From contig PZPB01000007.1 of assembly GCA_003045865.1 (NCBI GenBank), positions 1-64,000 on the forward strand: DNA of 64,000 bases, given 5' to 3'. The DNA is from Bacteroidota bacterium (GTDB taxonomy: Bacteria; Bacteroidota; Bacteroidia; Flavobacteriales; Schleiferiaceae). Made by a program: the position numbers and the translations under genes. This document shows positions 10,341 through 19,952 of this stretch, piece by piece (the stretch's first letter is position 1; the number at the start of each line of letters is the position of its first letter). The notes beneath the pieces were generated by a model. It made no database searches, had not been told where the DNA came from, and saw only the letters and a list, made by a program, of their open reading frames with translations.

Positions 10341-10757
10341 ATGACTAGAGAAAAACAACTTGAATTTTGTTCGGTTTGCTTAAATCGAAAAATGAGTTTA
10401 CAAAAAGGAACTCTCTGCGGCCTAACGAACGACTATGCCAAATTTGTCGAAAGCTGCCCCGATTTTAAAGAGGATTTAGAAGAGATTAATAACAAGCTTA
10501 TTCGTGAATTAGACCGCAGCGGTCACCCTAAAGCTTCAAAATCTATAGATCCAAAGAAGAATAAAGAACAAGGGGCTCTTTTTCTTTTTATTGGCATTAC
10601 GGCTATGCTCTTTAGCTTCGTAAATGCTAGTCATATTGGCTTTTTTGTTATTCCTTTTGGCGCTATATTTTATGGTGCTAGAACTTTAAACAAAGGCTGG
10701 GAGCAAGAAAAAATACTCGCAAAAAAAGAAGCTTTGGATAACAAGAAAGAGAAATAG
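10341..10757 (+). CDS. Hypothetical small membrane protein with N-terminal Cys motif
   Basis: CSVCLNRKMSLQKGTLCGLTNDYAKFVESCPDF followed by TM segments. Confidence 0.6.
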   Translation: MTREKQLEFCSVCLNRKMSLQKGTLCGLTNDYAKFVESCPDFKEDLEEINNKLIRELDRSGHPKASKSIDPKKNKEQGALFLFIGITAMLFSFVNASHIGFFVIPFGAIFYGARTLNKGWEQEKILAKKEALDNKKEK

Positions 10758-10787
10758 TTTTGCTGTGGATGCATAGCTGAGCAAGGG

Positions 10788-12839
10788 CTAAAGTAAACCC
10801 CTCTCCTCCAGTACTGTTCTTAAACTTGCATGATCTTCCCAGAACCGTAGTCTAATCTTCTGCATCAGGTTTTGGTATTCCTCTAAGTTTTGCAAAGAGC
10901 CCATCAATGGATCGTTTTCTATAAGTAAAAACCAATACTGAAAATTTCGTTGCTTGGAGAACTCCTCTAAGGCTTTTAAGGCTAGATCATTTTTTTGCAG
11001 ATAAGCATACTTCACCGCTAAGTTAGCGCTTTTATAAATCGATTCATCCTGCGCACAATAATCACTATAGGATTGGACAAAGCGCATTGCTTCTTCTAGT
11101 TTACCAAGCTTACGATAAACAAACGCAATTTTAGCATCCTCGTGTTCATAGAGTTTCAGGTTTTGTGAGTCCCTAGCAGTCACCAATTTTTTAAAATAGA
11201 AATAGGCGCTATCCCATTTTTCTTGAGCGTAATAAACCTTGGCTAAGTCTTGTAAAATATCTAGTCGCGAGCTGTCTTTTTGCCACTCCTTTTCTAATAG
11301 GTTTTGAGTGCGTAACCAATTGCCATCTTGCGCAAAGCGAATAAATATTTTTAGATGCGGCGCATAATAGTTTTCGGGATAATAAGCTAAAGACCGGTTT
11401 ACAAAATCATAGGCTTCTTTAAAAAAACCGGCCTGCACTAAGGCATTGCTAAGCTGCAAGTAGCTATAACTCGTACTTATGGAATCTTTAGCCAATACCT
11501 CTAGTTGAATACCTTTTAAAGCATATTGTAAATACTTGGCAGTATTGGGTACGCGAAAAGCATAAAAGTCCGAGAGCATTTGTATGGCAGACGAAGAGTT
11601 CGGATTGTATTCTAGCGCCTTCTCTAAATGGGGCAGCGCTAAGCGGTATTCCTTATTTTGTAAATAATACAACCCTTTGGCAATTAGACTAATATCTGAT
11701 TTAGAATCGTATAAAAGCGCCTTATCGGCATAACGGTTTAGCTCCTCCAGATACTGTTTATCTTGTTGAAAGAGATCTAGAAAATAGTACGCAATGGCCG
11801 TGTGGGCATAGGCTAAAGCAAACTGATCATCGTAAACCAAAGCTTGATTAAAAAGAGAAATCGCTTCCTCCAAACCTTCCTGGGTACGGGTATAATAGGG
11901 GTCTAAAGCTTGAAGATATAAATCGTAAGCTTCTATGCTTTGGGTTGGCCGCTTCTCAATTAAATGGCGCTCCACCGGTCTAACAAACGCACTTATAGCA
12001 TTGGCAATTTCATTTGCCACATCATTTTGAATCTCAAAAATATCGTTTACCTCACGCTGATACTGTTGCGCCCATACCTGCCGATCTGCGGAAGCATCTA
12101 TTAACTGAATACTAAGCATCACCCTATCGCCCGCTTTTTGTCCACTTCCTTCTACTAAATAATTCACATTCAGCTCCTGGGCTATCTCAAGGCTAGATTT
12201 GCCCGAATTGCGGTACTTCTCCGCAGAAGTGCGACTAATAACGCGCAGATCTTTAATTTTTTGCAAATTACTCAGGGTAGATTCCATCAAACCATTCACA
12301 AAGTAAAGGTTAGTGGAATCGCTGCTTTCATTTTTAAAAGGCAAGACCGCTATCGACTTTTCTAAGGCCTGATCCAAGCTAGTGGAGCGAGGATAAAAAA
12401 CTAGGCTGGCAATTACTGCCAAGATAATAATAGAGCCGACTAAAAGCCACTGTCGAAGTTTTTTAGGCGTTTCTTCCAAAGGCTTTTCCTCTTCCTGTGT
12501 CGCTATTTTTCCTAGTTCACCGGGAGGGAAACCATACTCTTCACGAAAACATTTGATAAAGTAAGAGACACTGCCAAAGCCCACTTGATAGGAAACTTCC
12601 GAAACGGTTAAGGAAGAATCTTGCAGCACTTCCTTCGCTTTTTTTAATCTCACTTTGCGAATAAACTGACTAGCGGAAAGATTCGTTTCATTTTTAATTT
12701 TTCGCAATAGGCTAGAGCGACTCATGTTCATGCGCTCTGCAAGTTCAGAAACCCCAAAGTTTTCATCGGAAGCATTTTCCAGCACCAAGCTTTCCGCCTG
12801 GTCTATAAACTTCTTCTGCATGTTTGGAGCTGCTGCCAT
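10788..12839 (-). CDS. AraC-type HTH transmembrane regulator with FlgO/TolB-like and TPR domains
   Basis: N-terminal AraC HTH (FGVSELAERMNMSRSSLLRKIKNETNLSASQFIRKVRLKKA), TM WLLVGSIIILAVIASLVFY, then IAVLPFKNESSDSTNLYFVNGLMESTLSNL..., then TPRs. Confidence 0.85.
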   Translation of the reverse strand: MAAAPNMQKKFIDQAESLVLENASDENFGVSELAERMNMSRSSLLRKIKNETNLSASQFIRKVRLKKAKEVLQDSSLTVSEVSYQVGFGSVSYFIKCFREEYGFPPGELGKIATQEEEKPLEETPKKLRQWLLVGSIIILAVIASLVFYPRSTSLDQALEKSIAVLPFKNESSDSTNLYFVNGLMESTLSNLQKIKDLRVISRTSAEKYRNSGKSSLEIAQELNVNYLVEGSGQKAGDRVMLSIQLIDASADRQVWAQQYQREVNDIFEIQNDVANEIANAISAFVRPVERHLIEKRPTQSIEAYDLYLQALDPYYTRTQEGLEEAISLFNQALVYDDQFALAYAHTAIAYYFLDLFQQDKQYLEELNRYADKALLYDSKSDISLIAKGLYYLQNKEYRLALPHLEKALEYNPNSSSAIQMLSDFYAFRVPNTAKYLQYALKGIQLEVLAKDSISTSYSYLQLSNALVQAGFFKEAYDFVNRSLAYYPENYYAPHLKIFIRFAQDGNWLRTQNLLEKEWQKDSSRLDILQDLAKVYYAQEKWDSAYFYFKKLVTARDSQNLKLYEHEDAKIAFVYRKLGKLEEAMRFVQSYSDYCAQDESIYKSANLAVKYAYLQKNDLALKALEEFSKQRNFQYWFLLIENDPLMGSLQNLEEYQNLMQKIRLRFWEDHASLRTVLEERGLL

Positions 12840-13054
12840 TTTGATTTTATGATTTCAAAATTAGAATTATTAGCTCTAGCAGAAGACAAATTATCGCTTT
12901 AAAAAATAGGTTCCTCCCACAATTGCCGCATAATTTATACTCATGCGCCATAATTTTTATCCGCTTAACAAAGCTTACAAATACTGCATCATGCCTTATA
13001 TGCCTTGCCTAGCAAGCTAAACGACTTTTGCTGCAACAATTAAAAATAAGAATT

Positions 13055-13624
13055 ATGAAAACGTTCGCTATGAACAAAGTGCAAACCGTCTTTAGCCTTC
13101 TATTTATCGCTTCGATGCTTGCCGCTTGCTCACAAAAAGGAAAAAGTGAAACTGATTCCAGCCTAGTAAAGCCTTCCGTAGATATACATACCGCAGTATT
13201 ATATGGTAACCTCGCGGCGGTAAAAGAACACATCGCCTATGGTACAGATCTTAACCAAAAAGAACCCTTGGGGGGCTCTACCGCTTTAATTAGCGCCGCC
13301 ACTTTTAACAAAATAGCAATCGCCCAAGCCTTAATCGATGCCGGTGCCGACCTCAGCATTCAAAACAATGATGGTACTTCTGCGCTGCATGCCGCCGCTT
13401 TTTTTGGCCGCGTGGAAATAGTGCAATTGTTAATCGACGCGAAAGCTGATAAATCTTTAAAGAATAACTTCGGTGCCACCGCCCGAGAGTCAATTAGTGG
13501 TCCCTTCGCCGAAATGAAACCCATTTACGAAATGATGCAGCAACAACTTGGACCATTGGGATTGGAACTCAATTTTGCAGAGCTCGAAAAAAGCCGTCCC
13601 GTAATCGCCATAATGCTTCAATAA
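13055..13624 (+). CDS. Ankyrin repeat lipoprotein
   Basis: Signal MKTFAMNKVQTVFSLLFIASMLAAC (lipobox) then ankyrin repeats (NDGTSALHAAAFFGRVEIVQLLIDAKADKSLKNNFG). Track start is 13028. Confidence 0.82.
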   Translation: MKTFAMNKVQTVFSLLFIASMLAACSQKGKSETDSSLVKPSVDIHTAVLYGNLAAVKEHIAYGTDLNQKEPLGGSTALISAATFNKIAIAQALIDAGADLSIQNNDGTSALHAAAFFGRVEIVQLLIDAKADKSLKNNFGATARESISGPFAEMKPIYEMMQQQLGPLGLELNFAELEKSRPVIAIMLQ

Positions 13625-13626
13625 TT

Positions 13627-14739
13627 ATGGAAAACACCACATCCGAAAGACGCTACGATATAGACTGGCTAAGGGTAATTGCCATCGCTTTGCTATTGGT
13701 TTATCACATCGCTATTATTTTTCAGCCTTGGGCTATGTTCTTTGGCTTTATCCGCAGCAATGAGCATTTGGTAAACCTTTGGAAACCCATGACCATGCTT
13801 AATGTATGGCGTATTCCCCTGCTTTTTTATGTATCAGGAATGGGGGTTTATTTCGCAATGCGCAAACGAAACATTAAGTCGCTACTTTTAGAACGTGCGC
13901 GAAGAATAGGCCTACCTTATATATTTGGTATTCTTGCTATAGTACCGCTGCACGTAATCGTTTTCCAAGACTATTATGGTCAAGCGCTAGTATATTCGCC
14001 GCACCAAGGCCATTTATGGTTTTTGGGGAACCTGGTGGTATACATTTCCATCTTATTTCCCCTCTTTTTTCATCTCCTTAAAAAGGGTGAAAGCAAATTT
14101 AAAATGGCTCTTCACCGCCTCATGCAGTCGCCCTTAGGCCCTGTGTCGGTGTCTATCTTTTTTGTGCTAGAAGTACTTATTGTTAAACCGCAAATATTTG
14201 CCCTGTACTCTCAAACCCTGCATGGCTATGCACATGGTTTTCTCGCTTTCTTTTTTGGTTTTCTGTTTGTGTATATCGGTCAAACTTTTTGGTCTACCAT
14301 GCTTAAATGGAAGTGGTTATATCTTGGCCTAGCCTTTTCAATGTACCTCATTAGACTTGGGTTTTTCGCAAGCGATTCACCCCTTTATCTTATGGCAATT
14401 GAATCTAACTTCTGGATTTTCGCCCTTTTCGGCCTAGCTTATCGCTATTTAAACAAGCCTAGTGCTACGCTTAATTACCTCAGCAAAGCGGTGTATCCAG
14501 TTTACATCATCCATATGTTTGTTCTCTATTTCGGCGCCAGTATTATTCTGCCGCTGGCACTTCCTATCTTCTTAAAGTTTGTACTTATAGTGACTTTCAC
14601 CTTAGTAACCTGCCTGCTTATTTATGAATTTGTTCTCAAGCGACTGCGTTTTCTCAGCATCCCATTTGGTATCAACTGGAGCCCTAAAGCGAGGGTTTCC
14701 GCACAGGAAAAAACTCTAGCAGGAAAGGGTAATATGTGA
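13627..14739 (+). CDS. Acyltransferase 3 family membrane protein (OpgC-like)
   Basis: RRYDIDWLRVIAIALLLVYHIAIIFQPW; about 10 TM segments. Confidence 0.88.
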   Translation: MENTTSERRYDIDWLRVIAIALLLVYHIAIIFQPWAMFFGFIRSNEHLVNLWKPMTMLNVWRIPLLFYVSGMGVYFAMRKRNIKSLLLERARRIGLPYIFGILAIVPLHVIVFQDYYGQALVYSPHQGHLWFLGNLVVYISILFPLFFHLLKKGESKFKMALHRLMQSPLGPVSVSIFFVLEVLIVKPQIFALYSQTLHGYAHGFLAFFFGFLFVYIGQTFWSTMLKWKWLYLGLAFSMYLIRLGFFASDSPLYLMAIESNFWIFALFGLAYRYLNKPSATLNYLSKAVYPVYIIHMFVLYFGASIILPLALPIFLKFVLIVTFTLVTCLLIYEFVLKRLRFLSIPFGINWSPKARVSAQEKTLAGKGNM

Positions 14740-14748
14740 TTTTTTTGG

Positions 14749-14833
14749 GCCTGCCCCTTCGGGTCGGGCTATTCGCTGCAAGTCCTCGCTCGTGCCTCGC
14801 TGTGGGCTTTTCGCTACTATCCCTCAGGCAGGC
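14749..14833. repeat. REP-like GC-rich element bounded by GCCTGCC/GGCAGGC inverted repeats
   Basis: gcctgccccttcgggtcgggctattcgctgcaagtcctcgctcgtgcctcgctgtgggcttttcgctactatccctcaggcaggc; perfect 7-bp terminal inverted repeat; resembles dispersed elements of Bacteroidota genomes. Confidence 0.6.
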
Positions 14834-14962
14834 ACTCTCGATACAGTGAAAGCTCCAGAGCTTTAAGCGAGAGAGAAGATATTCAGTATTTCGGTCTATA
14901 TTTTATTTGCAAATAAGGCAGCTTTGCTGGGCAAATTTTACCTTCGCTGCAAAGCTTAAATT

Positions 14963-15622
14963 ATGCCCTTTCCCCTTGCTACGGCGCCTCTTTTCAATTT
15001 TGATATTACAGCCGACAATAGCTTGGTTCTCGATTTATCCGCCCAAAATATAGCTTTGGAAAGTGTTCATTCCTCTGCCACTTTAGCGGATTATATCGAG
15101 CAATTATTAGAGGAAAAAGGTAAATCCTACGCCATTGGTGGTTATGCAGAAAAGCGCGTGGTTTATCAACGTTTCAGCCATTTTAACGCATCTGCAGAAA
15201 GCGAAAGAAACATCCATTTGGGTTTAGATATTTGGGCACCTGCCCTTACCGCTATTTACGCCCCCGCTAATGCGGTGCTACATAGTTTTGCTTACAATGA
15301 TAATGCGGGCGATTATGGCGCGACTATCATTTTGACACATCAAGAGGCTGGACAAAATTATCACACCTTACACGGACATTTAAGTCTGAAGTCTATCGAA
15401 AACCTAAGCATTGGACAAACATTTTCCGCAGGCGAACATTTCGCCGAACTAGGTGCCGAAGCCGAAAACGGCGGCTGGCCGCCACATCTACATTTTCAAC
15501 TGATAAAAGATCTGGGAGCCTATAAGGGCGATTACCCCGGCGTAGTAAAGGAAAGTGAAAAGGATTTTTACCTCCGCAATTGCCCTGACCCGAATGTGTA
15601 TTTGGGGATTGCAGAGATTTAA
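14963..15622 (+). CDS. M23 family peptidase
   Basis: HLGLDIWAP...LHGHLS...GGWPPHLHFQL metal-binding motifs. Confidence 0.88.
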   Translation: MPFPLATAPLFNFDITADNSLVLDLSAQNIALESVHSSATLADYIEQLLEEKGKSYAIGGYAEKRVVYQRFSHFNASAESERNIHLGLDIWAPALTAIYAPANAVLHSFAYNDNAGDYGATIILTHQEAGQNYHTLHGHLSLKSIENLSIGQTFSAGEHFAELGAEAENGGWPPHLHFQLIKDLGAYKGDYPGVVKESEKDFYLRNCPDPNVYLGIAEI

Positions 15623-15773
15623 AACGTGAGTTCGAGAAAAAATTAGGCCTCAGGCCCCAGTTTACAGATTCTAATTTTAACAGTGTACACATCCGTACAT
15701 TGCAAAAGCCAATCTCAAATCTGATATCTCACAGCAAAGCGGTCGCATATCTAATTACAAAGCAGTCGTAAAA

Positions 15774-15900
15774 ATCGAGATGTCGCACCTACGGCGCTTG
15801 ACTTTTCGTTATTATTTTTTCTATCGAGATGTCGGCCCGCTGGGCCTTTGGAATTTAGGAATAATATCGCCTTCCTTTCTTAATAGCTTTATTCCTAAAT
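15774..15900. repeat. Dispersed-type intergenic repeat: two ATCGAGATGTCG units plus a 12-bp inverted repeat
   Basis: atcgagatgtcgcacctacggcgctt (15774-) and atcgagatgtcggcccgctgggcctt (15823-); ATTTAGGAATAA 15853-15864 / TTATTCCTAAAT 15889-15900. Confidence 0.55.
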
Positions 15901-16162
15901 CTAAATTGCGCGGCAATTAATGCCGGAAAACACCCGTCAGTTGTAAAAGTTAGCAGCCGAGAGGTTTCAGGAGCTTCATTCATTGGGTTTTACGTATTGT
16001 CATTTCAAAAGATTAAACCAAAATCAATTGCTGAAACCAATCTAATTTCTCAAATCTGACATCTCAAATCCATCAAAAAAAAATCTCAAAATTTGAAGCT
16101 ATTACTAATACTCCTAGCAAAAACCCTTCTCAATACTCACTACTAATATCTCACTACTATCC

Positions 16163-17242
16163 CTAATCTATCACCCTCTTCTCGATATAATCGGAGTTAA
16201 ACAGGGTTAATGCGCCCATGTATTTTAAATGAAAAGGAATAAAATCACCCACTTTATAGCCGTGTTTATTGTCTTTAATATCAATAACCAACATATCGCT
16301 GCTGGCCCCTACAAAATCGATTTGATACTCGGGAAAGGGAATCAAGTAATCGGAGGAAATATCCAAACTACCGACATCCAAGATGGCACGATGAGAAGTT
16401 TTGCCGTAGAGACTTTCGTCGATATGAAAGGTTTCCCCTTGAGGGTTCGCTTCTAATTCGCCAATAGGGAGCATGGGCTTTTCGGTAATTTCAATAATCT
16501 GAGTGTAGAGGGTAATTACATCTTGCTCCATTTCTTTGAAACCCTCATTGTTAATTAGATCTGTGCCAAAATACAAGGTTTCCCCTACTCTAAAATGATT
16601 AATACCTTGTGGTAGTTGACGCATCTGCAAAAGCGGAATTACCACGGATGTGCCGCCCGTAACCCAGGGTATTTTGCGATTAAATTTCGCTTCGATTAGC
16701 TGTTTGTAAAGGGAAAGTTGGATTAGTTTATCCTGACTGGGCATAACCCCGTGTAAACAATTTAAATTGGAGCCAATGCCGCGCACTTCAATATTGGGCA
16801 AGCGGAAAACAGAGGAGTAAAAGTCCATTAAATGTTCGCCCATTACCCCTTCGCGCAAGTCGCCCAGCTCGATCATAATTATGACCTTGTGGGTTTTGCC
16901 TTGCCTACCTGCTTCTTCGCTGATCGCTTTTATCGTTTCAAATTCTGAGTTAAAGCTGGTGTCGGCGTAACGAACTAGGTCGGGAATAGCCTTTTTTGCC
17001 GGTGGTTTAATATAAACAGTTTCTACATCACTTGGTGCTAAAGCCTTTATTTTCTTTAGGTTAGAGATACGTGCATCGCAAATTTCTTTAATACCCAAGT
17101 CTATTACCTCTTTCAATAATCTTTCTTCGCCACAAAGCAATTTAGTAACTATGGCCCAGGCGATGTTTTCATTACCAAATAGCTGTTTCAGATATTGGTA
17201 ATTATGCCTAAGCATGGTTCTGTTAAAAGTTAAATATGCCAT
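16163..17242 (-). CDS. Alanine/ornithine racemase-like PLP-dependent (fold III) enzyme
   Basis: YLTFNRTMLRHNYQYLKQLFGNENIAWAIVTKLLCG, similar to Orr/AR-like fold-III PLP enzymes. Confidence 0.8.
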   Translation of the reverse strand: MAYLTFNRTMLRHNYQYLKQLFGNENIAWAIVTKLLCGEERLLKEVIDLGIKEICDARISNLKKIKALAPSDVETVYIKPPAKKAIPDLVRYADTSFNSEFETIKAISEEAGRQGKTHKVIIMIELGDLREGVMGEHLMDFYSSVFRLPNIEVRGIGSNLNCLHGVMPSQDKLIQLSLYKQLIEAKFNRKIPWVTGGTSVVIPLLQMRQLPQGINHFRVGETLYFGTDLINNEGFKEMEQDVITLYTQIIEITEKPMLPIGELEANPQGETFHIDESLYGKTSHRAILDVGSLDISSDYLIPFPEYQIDFVGASSDMLVIDIKDNKHGYKVGDFIPFHLKYMGALTLFNSDYIEKRVID

Positions 17243-17243
17243 T

Positions 17244-18392
17244 TTAAGAGCGTATAATACGCGGAATATCCAAGGGAAGTCGCGTTAATAATTCATAATT
17301 CATTTGATCGCTATACTCACTAAAAGAACTAACCGAGATGGATAAATCCCCTTGGGTCCCAATTAATACTACCTCATCGCCTGCTTGCACAGATTCGATA
17401 TGGGTGATATCAAGCATCATTACATTCATATTTACCACGCCAACTACACCCACTCTTTCACCGTGGATTAAGGCGCGACCAGAGTTGCTTAAACTGCGAC
17501 TAAAGCCGTGTGAATATCCTACTGGAACGGCGGCAATTTGCATATCATAAGCGGCCATATAACTACTGCCATAACCTATGTATTCTCCCTTTTTTACCTC
17601 CTTCACATTCATCACCGTGCTTTTCCAACTTAAGAGGCGGTGCAAAGGATCGGGTTTTTGACTAAGGCTATGTTCTACTGCTAAATAGGTTTCGGCCGAA
17701 GGCCAAAATCCGTATTGTAAAATTCCAATTCGCACTAAATCTTGCTGCGACTGTGGAAATCGTAAAAAGGCGGCACTGCAAGCACTGTGGTTTTTCTTCG
17801 CCACGATACCCGCCGCTTGGAAGGTTTTTTTTGCCGCATCAAATCGTTGCATTTGTTCTAAAACCCGAGGATGGTTTCCGATAGTTTCCGCTCCTGCATA
17901 GTGGGTGCAAAAACCCATTACTTCTAAAAAGTCTTTTTTCGAGTTGATTAGCCTAAAAACGGTTTCCCAAGATAGCTCTTCTAAACCCGAACGGTTCATA
18001 CCAGTCTCAATTTCTAAATGAATTAGGGCCTTCTTGCCTATTTTCTTAGCTTTTTCTATCGCTTTTACTAAGCGATTAACTTCAAAAATATAAAAGCTCA
18101 CCTCGCTCTCTATCGCCCATTCTAGTTGACTTTCGCTTATCATGCCCATTATCATAATCTCGGCATAAGGCGCTACTTTTTTTACCCGAAAAGCTTCGTG
18201 AGCATCAAAAACGGAAAAGTGTTTAGCACCGTTGCGCTGTGCCATGGGAACGTATTCTTCAATGCCATGTCCGTAGGCATTTCCCTTAACCACATGCGAT
18301 AAAGTTGTGCCTGGATTTAAGCGGCTATTTATATAGTCTACATTATTTCGAAAGGCGGTTTCACTAATTTCTATGAAGCTAGTATTATCCAT
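17244..18392 (-). CDS. Alanine racemase family protein
   Basis: LSHVVKGNAYGHG (PLP Lys), ETGMNRSGLEE, IGYGSSY, PVGYSHGFSRSLSNSGRALIHGERVGVVGVVNMN. Confidence 0.85.
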   Translation of the reverse strand: MDNTSFIEISETAFRNNVDYINSRLNPGTTLSHVVKGNAYGHGIEEYVPMAQRNGAKHFSVFDAHEAFRVKKVAPYAEIMIMGMISESQLEWAIESEVSFYIFEVNRLVKAIEKAKKIGKKALIHLEIETGMNRSGLEELSWETVFRLINSKKDFLEVMGFCTHYAGAETIGNHPRVLEQMQRFDAAKKTFQAAGIVAKKNHSACSAAFLRFPQSQQDLVRIGILQYGFWPSAETYLAVEHSLSQKPDPLHRLLSWKSTVMNVKEVKKGEYIGYGSSYMAAYDMQIAAVPVGYSHGFSRSLSNSGRALIHGERVGVVGVVNMNVMMLDITHIESVQAGDEVVLIGTQGDLSISVSSFSEYSDQMNYELLTRLPLDIPRIIRS

Positions 18393-19509
18393 GTAAATAA
18401 TTAAGGATTAAAGTCTTAAATAGTTTAATGGTCGGTTCCAAAATGGCATCAGGGAAATCATAATCGGGATGGTGCAAAACCAAGTGCTCCTTCCCCGCTC
18501 CAATGCCAAATAATGCCCCTTCTTTATCTTTTAGAAAAAGTCCAAAATCTTCACCCCAACGAAAAGCTTCTTTTAATTGATGATGCTTTAATCCCTGCGC
18601 ATCTGCGCAAGCGACCAACAGCTGGCAGGCTTGCGCTGAATTATTATTGGGCCAAAATTCTTGTAGGCTTTCCTGCTCCATTTGTAAATTATCTGCTTCG
18701 GCCCAAAGTCTTAATTGCTGCTGCATTTTCGCTTCAAGCGCCTCTAAAATATCGCCACGCCAGGCGCGAATGGTATAATGTAATTCGCCTTCACCAGGAC
18801 TAATTCCATAGGCTACTTCGCCCAGATTGGCGTGCACTAAAGTGATCTGGCTGAAGTCCTCTTCTTCCCAAATAGGATGCGCCAATTGTTCTAAGTTTTG
18901 CATGGCTTTCGCCAGAAGGGCTTGCGGACTTACTGCTTTCTCGGGTTCTGCCGCATGCGAAGAATGACCTTTAAAACGGAAAATTAAACTGCGCACTCCA
19001 GCGGTGAAATTACCCGGTCGCCAATACAATTCACCTAAATTGAAACCAGGAATATTGTGAAAAGCATAAGCCCGATCGTAATGAATGGCCTTAAATTTTG
19101 GATCGTTTAAAACGGATGCTGCGCCCTTACCGTCTTCCTCCGAAGGTTGAAAAAGGAGGTGTAAATTTCCCTTCTTTGGCGGATGTTCTGCGAAATAATA
19201 GACCAATGCCATTAGCATGGTAGTATGGCCATCGTGACCACATTTATGCGAAACCCCCGAGTTTTGAGATGCATATTTTAAACTAGTAGACTCCTTAATG
19301 GGTAAGGCGTCAATATCGGCCCGAATTAATAGAGATAGTCCAGCCACCTCACTTTTAAAGCTTATTACTAAGCCCGTGTTAGCCACCTTAGTATAAGGTA
19401 CTTCTAATTTTTCGAGGTGGCCTATTAAGAATTTTTGGGTTTGATATTCGGCCCCGGAAAGTTCTGGGTTTTGATGGAGATACTGTCTGAATGCAAGTAA
19501 ATCGAGCAT
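18385..19509 (-). CDS. M20 family amidohydrolase (N-acyl amino acid amidohydrolase-like)
   Basis: HQNPELSGAEYQTQKFL, HKCGHDGHTTML, LLFQPSEEDGKGA. Confidence 0.88.
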   Translation of the reverse strand: MLDLLAFRQYLHQNPELSGAEYQTQKFLIGHLEKLEVPYTKVANTGLVISFKSEVAGLSLLIRADIDALPIKESTSLKYASQNSGVSHKCGHDGHTTMLMALVYYFAEHPPKKGNLHLLFQPSEEDGKGAASVLNDPKFKAIHYDRAYAFHNIPGFNLGELYWRPGNFTAGVRSLIFRFKGHSSHAAEPEKAVSPQALLAKAMQNLEQLAHPIWEEEDFSQITLVHANLGEVAYGISPGEGELHYTIRAWRGDILEALEAKMQQQLRLWAEADNLQMEQESLQEFWPNNNSAQACQLLVACADAQGLKHHQLKEAFRWGEDFGLFLKDKEGALFGIGAGKEHLVLHHPDYDFPDAILEPTIKLFKTLILNYLHG

Positions 19510-19511
19510 TT

Positions 19512-19952
19512 TTAAGATTTAGTGTAACGCATCTCTAAATATTTATTGGTAAACCCAAGGCGTTCATATAATCGCTTAGCGGGATTGTCTGCTTCTACGT
19601 GAAGCGCCACATTTCCTTCGGCGTTTTCTATGGCCATTTGCATTAAACTTTGCCCTAAACCTTGTCCGCGTAAATCTGAATTTACTGCGATATACACCAA
19701 TATATTTTCGGGAATGTAACCTGACATACCGGTATTATTAATAATCACTGCACCGTGCATGGCATTGGTATCGTCGTAGGCAATTGCTACAAACCCTCCC
19801 TTTTCGGGGTGAAATACATAGTCTAAACAGGCCATTATTTCCTCTAAAGGATCACCGTATTTTTCGAGATGTTTGAAAAGAAAAGCGGCTATTTTCTCTT
19901 GGGGAAAATCGGAGTGTGGGCCGGCTGAGCCTTCTATAATAATGTAATTCAT
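19512..19952 (-). CDS. GNAT family N-acetyltransferase
   Basis: NSDLRGQGLGQSLMQMAIE ... AKRLYERLGFTNKYLEMRY. Confidence 0.85.
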   Translation of the reverse strand: MNYIIIEGSAGPHSDFPQEKIAAFLFKHLEKYGDPLEEIMACLDYVFHPEKGGFVAIAYDDTNAMHGAVIINNTGMSGYIPENILVYIAVNSDLRGQGLGQSLMQMAIENAEGNVALHVEADNPAKRLYERLGFTNKYLEMRYTKS

